A stretch of 64,000 bases of DNA, taken from contig JABANP010000214.1 in the NCBI GenBank assembly GCA_013115135.1, positions 20,570-84,569 on the forward strand. Reading direction: 5' to 3'. Below the pieces are notes generated by a model, which saw only the letters and a program-made list of their open reading frames with translations, made no database searches and was not told where the DNA came from. Source of the stretch: Perkinsus olseni (Eukaryota; Perkinsozoa; Perkinsida; Perkinsidae). Within the stretch, counting starts at the first letter, position 1. Every line of letters begins with the position of its first letter. The translations under genes and the position numbers were made by a program. Shown in pieces: positions 61,219 to 64,000 of this stretch.

Positions 61219-62629
61219 ATGAGTGCATTTGCCCGTTGTTTCTTCCAACCGAACACCCTTCGGCGATTTGCCGGTGTCGCAGGGGCCTCGCTTGTGGCGG
61301 GAGGGATGGCGAGAAACAGTCTACGGCCGAACCGTTGCTGGGCTGAGGAGATGACGGCTGGGCAGAGATTAATGGATCCGCCGAAACGGGAGCAGCGGAA
61401 TTTATCCCAGGTGAGGAGGTTCTGGGTTCGCTGCAAGGCCGAGCAATATTGTATGTCGCGTGCGAGCTGAGGATTTTGTTGGAAGTGTGGGAGTGTGTCG
61501 TCGACCGACCCGAACTGCCTCCGGCACAGTGTTGACTCGCGAGGACCTGGTTCGACATGACGACCGGGCGACGTTATACGGCCCGTGCGACTAATTGGGA
61601 ATTGTACAACTCGCGATGGCTCGCTTGGTCCGCTACGCGCCGTTACGTCAGGTGATGTCCGATACCAACCTTGGGGAGGTGGCGGAGCCTCTGAGCTTCG
61701 GCATGATATGAGGATTCTGTAGCGGCTTCTTCCTTAAGAAAGTGGGCAATGGGGTTGCACTTGATGGCATCTCTCCTTACGGACTTCGTGGTGCGGCTCC
61801 GGAGCTGTCAGTTCCTGAAACTCCTCGCGGGCCTCGCGTACTCTACGGCATATCCTGCTAGCCATAGTCCGGCGCAAAGTCACCATGGGAGCGCGATACG
61901 TTTGATGGCGCTGTTATTCGTGCAGGTTGGCAAAGCGGCAGCTGTGACTTTCGGGGTCGTGTTTGTTACGTTCCAAGCTGCAGCTCAGGCAGGCTATGTG
62001 AATGTCAACTGGGATGCGGTAGGTGTGCATCTGTGAAGAACGAGGGAATGAGCGCCTGTACTCGACGATTCTGCACATATTATCGTACTGATATATGCAG
62101 CAGATCGTATATAGATCTAGGACGTCGACTTTGAGCATCTCAGTAACCGTATGGCACTGCCATACGAAGCGAATCCTGTCATAATGGCAGGATTCCCTTC
62201 TTGCTTCATGGAGTCGGAACGACTCAGTCGGCGTAGGTACAGCGTGATGTGATGAAGGGTTTAGACATGGATGGTGACGGAGAAGTGACTGAGATGGATG
62301 CGCGAGAAGTAAGAGGAAGTATGAAAGTTGATTCTGGGCCGGCGATGGTACCCATGAATCGTACAAGTGTAACGTGAAGGGCCGCGTATAGCGTAAACGC
62401 TACTGTTGACTCATCCAACTTGTATCGTGTGTGATTGAGCGTTTCACCTTCTTTGTGGGTGTAACTCCACCGCTCACTCAGCCTGGCGGGTTGCGATGGT
62501 GGCTTGTATCAGGCGGTAGTGCGAGCGGTTAACTACCTCACGGAGAACACAGGGATCGCTGCCGGAAGCTTCATGGCTGGGTTTCGTCTTGGGCGTCAGG
62601 AAAGGATGAATGTAGCATTGCCAATTTAG
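61219..62629 (+). CDS. FUN14-domain protein with an EF-hand-like loop, multi-exon, in-frame TGA
   Basis: FUN14 proteins sit in the mitochondrial outer membrane; FUNDC1 is a mitophagy receptor. Exon 1 (61219) encodes MSAFARCFFQPNTLRRFAGV, a basic mitochondrial-type N-terminus. The domain continues as MSDTNLGEVAEPLSFGMI, then after an in-frame TGA (61708-61710) GFCSGFFLKK, joined over an intron to VGKAAAVTFGVVFVTFQAAA and QAGYVNVNWDA. A later exon reads VMKGLDMDGDGEVTEMDARE, with DMDGDGEVTEMD matching the EF-hand 12-residue calcium loop (position 12 is Asp). The last exon gives TGIAAGSFMAGFRLG, the closing GF-x-LG motif, and stops at 62627-62629. The EF-hand lies between the two membrane parts, as in some plant and protist FUN14 proteins (from memory). 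One intron (about 62026-62246) contains a hairpin. Confidence 0.72.
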
Positions 62630-64000
62630 TTTTTCTGCATCTCTTGTTTGCTGACAGTGGGTGGTTGCGTCGTTGAATGTCGGATGTTGAGCGTGGATCT
62701 TCTAGGTGAATCGTACTTGAGTTCTTTCCTCTGAAAGCCCCTTCGTTGCAAGTTGTAGCTTACAACCTAGTATGTGCTGAGGCGGCGTGCTGTCGTACAT
62801 TCGCTGCTGCCTAGGCAAACAGCATGGAGGTGACCACAGTTAGTCGTGGTAAGCTGCCAAGGTAGCGCCGTCGGCAGGCGTACAGGTGCAGGTGCCGACC
62901 TTCCCTGACGCGTTGTGAAATTTGAGGAAGACCGGAGTCGTGAATTTCGAAAGGAACACGGTGAGTAGAGCCTGCCGGTGAATGACAGGCTGATGGAGCC
63001 GTTGAAATTGCGTGCATTCCGTGCTGGTAGCACCGTGCTACTGTCGATGCTGAGCATTGCACGCCAAAGTAGGGCGTGGAGTGGCTCACAGTCACAGCGG
63101 CAGTCACTGAGTGACTGCTAGTATGATAGGTGCTTACTGCGCTCAGTAAGCATAGTTTGTGCAGCTGTTCGAATCAACAGGTTTTAGACAGTTTGACGAA
63201 ATCATTTCGTCGGAATGTATCTCAAAATGTGCCCACCGCCCTCATAAGCCGCTTACGGTGAGCGCGGCATGGCTGCTGGGTGCGAAACACAGTGTTCGTG
63301 GGCGCAGGCATTCCTCCATCATCGATAGCGATATCTGCAATACAAGTGGGGCCTTAGTCGCTGCTCTTTATGGGCTCGCCGGAGAATAGTCGGTCATCCG
63401 TGAATACTAGGAGGCCTACCAAGTGACACATAATGTGTTACACATTGACCAGCTGGGTGGTCATCACTGATTTTCATACTTGACGGTGAAGCCTTGGCTA
63501 GGGGTGTCGACGCTGTCGGCTTATCTCACAGCGACATTCTTACTGATTCAAATGAGATGGTATTATTGATGAGGTGAGATGTGGTCTTATGCGTGGGTGC
63601 GACATGGGACTATGGGACAGATTAGGACATGTGCATTAGGACTCCTAGTGCACATTGCCGACCTTATTTTCGAAACTATTTGTGACGTCAAATTGGGTCT
63701 TCATGAAGGAGATGGCATCCCGCTGGAGAGTTGTTGTGGCCGGGCGTGGGACGGCTGCAGAACAACGAAGAAGATTCCTGATCTGTTCGATGAACAGGAC
63801 AATCCTTGTTCTCTGGCCTACATGTAATTTATTCGGGGCGCGACCGCTGCGGGAAACCTTCTGATGCTTGGGGCTGCTCAACGCGGAGTCAACGAGCAAG
63901 TTGCGATCCATCAGAGTATCGTATCGCAGAGCGGAATAACTCACTCCGCGCGAGTTCAAACTTGGCGATCTTCCCTCCGTCATCAAGGATTATGCGTTAT
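62630..64000. other. Terminal stretch without a supported gene
   Basis: Short frames at 63159-63389 and 63579-63827 have no recognisable motif. Repeat content is low apart from two adjacent hairpins at 63100-63152. A neighbouring gene may begin beyond the window. Confidence 0.4.
63100..63152. repeat. Two adjacent 9-bp perfect hairpins
   Basis: GCAGTCACT at 63100-63108 pairs with AGTGACTGC at 63110-63118 with a single base between. TGCTTACTG at 63131-63139 pairs with CAGTAAGCA at 63144-63152 with a CGCT loop. Function unknown; could be transcript-end structure or a small foldback element. Confidence 0.7.

Noticed and set aside
61219..62629. Genome-wide reassignment of TGA
   Set aside because: RPN6, MOB4-like, helicase and other well-resolved genes use TGA as their normal stop, so one odd TGA is insufficient.

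Overview
The window is nuclear DNA of a gene-dense protist. Genes lie on both strands, 50-500 bp apart, and most are split by canonical GT-AG introns of about 45-80 nt. The proteins are eukaryotic: cytosolic-type alanyl-tRNA synthetase, 26S proteasome subunit RPN6, prohibitin-2, the spliceosomal cyclophilin CWC27, MOB4/phocein, a Gemin3-like DEAD-box helicase, FUN14, PP2C and a Mei2-type RNA-binding protein. Density, intron size, near-balanced GC and a giant Cys-patterned surface-type protein suggest an alveolate, perhaps Perkinsus or a relative. That is inference; no lineage marker such as rRNA is present.

Layout. 1-3.6 kb: tail of an acidic protein, a tRNA-Trp and an ABHD12-like hydrolase. 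4.3-16.7 kb (minus): a giant secreted or surface protein of degenerate beta-rich modules with several frame breaks. 17.7-28.3 kb (minus): Mei2-like protein, a bacterial/mitochondrial-type uS5 protein, a PP2C phosphatase and an unrecognised helical protein. The helical protein diverges from AlaRS across about 80 bp. 28.4-42.0 kb (plus): AlaRS, RPN6, an unrecognised gene, MOB4-like, DEAD-box helicase, and an ankyrin/coiled-coil/RING protein. 42.3-44.0 kb: tandem 230-bp repeats each carrying a tRNA-Thr, a chimeric Thr/Val tRNA junction, two tRNA-Val copies, a tRNA-Pro-like sequence and a hairpin-rich segment. 44.4-46.3 kb: a gene whose intron carries a decayed hAT transposon. 46.3-48.9 kb: AT-rich, mostly gene-free, with a cluster of strong hairpins. 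48.9-51.8 kb (minus): coiled-coil, BAR-like protein. 52.1-62.6 kb (plus): prohibitin-2, CWC27, a 2OG-Fe(II) oxygenase and a FUN14 protein with an EF-hand loop. 62.6-64.0 kb: no supported gene, two adjacent hairpins.

The genes are mostly housekeeping (translation, proteasome, mitochondrial inner and outer membrane, splicing) and do not form one pathway. The parts worth a second look are the tRNA repeat array with its chimeric junction, the structured segment beside it, the hAT insertion inside an intron, the giant modular protein, and single-base frame breaks. The frame breaks could be assembly errors or decay. Exon structures were assembled by eye from reading frames and splice signals, so ends of multi-exon genes are approximate.
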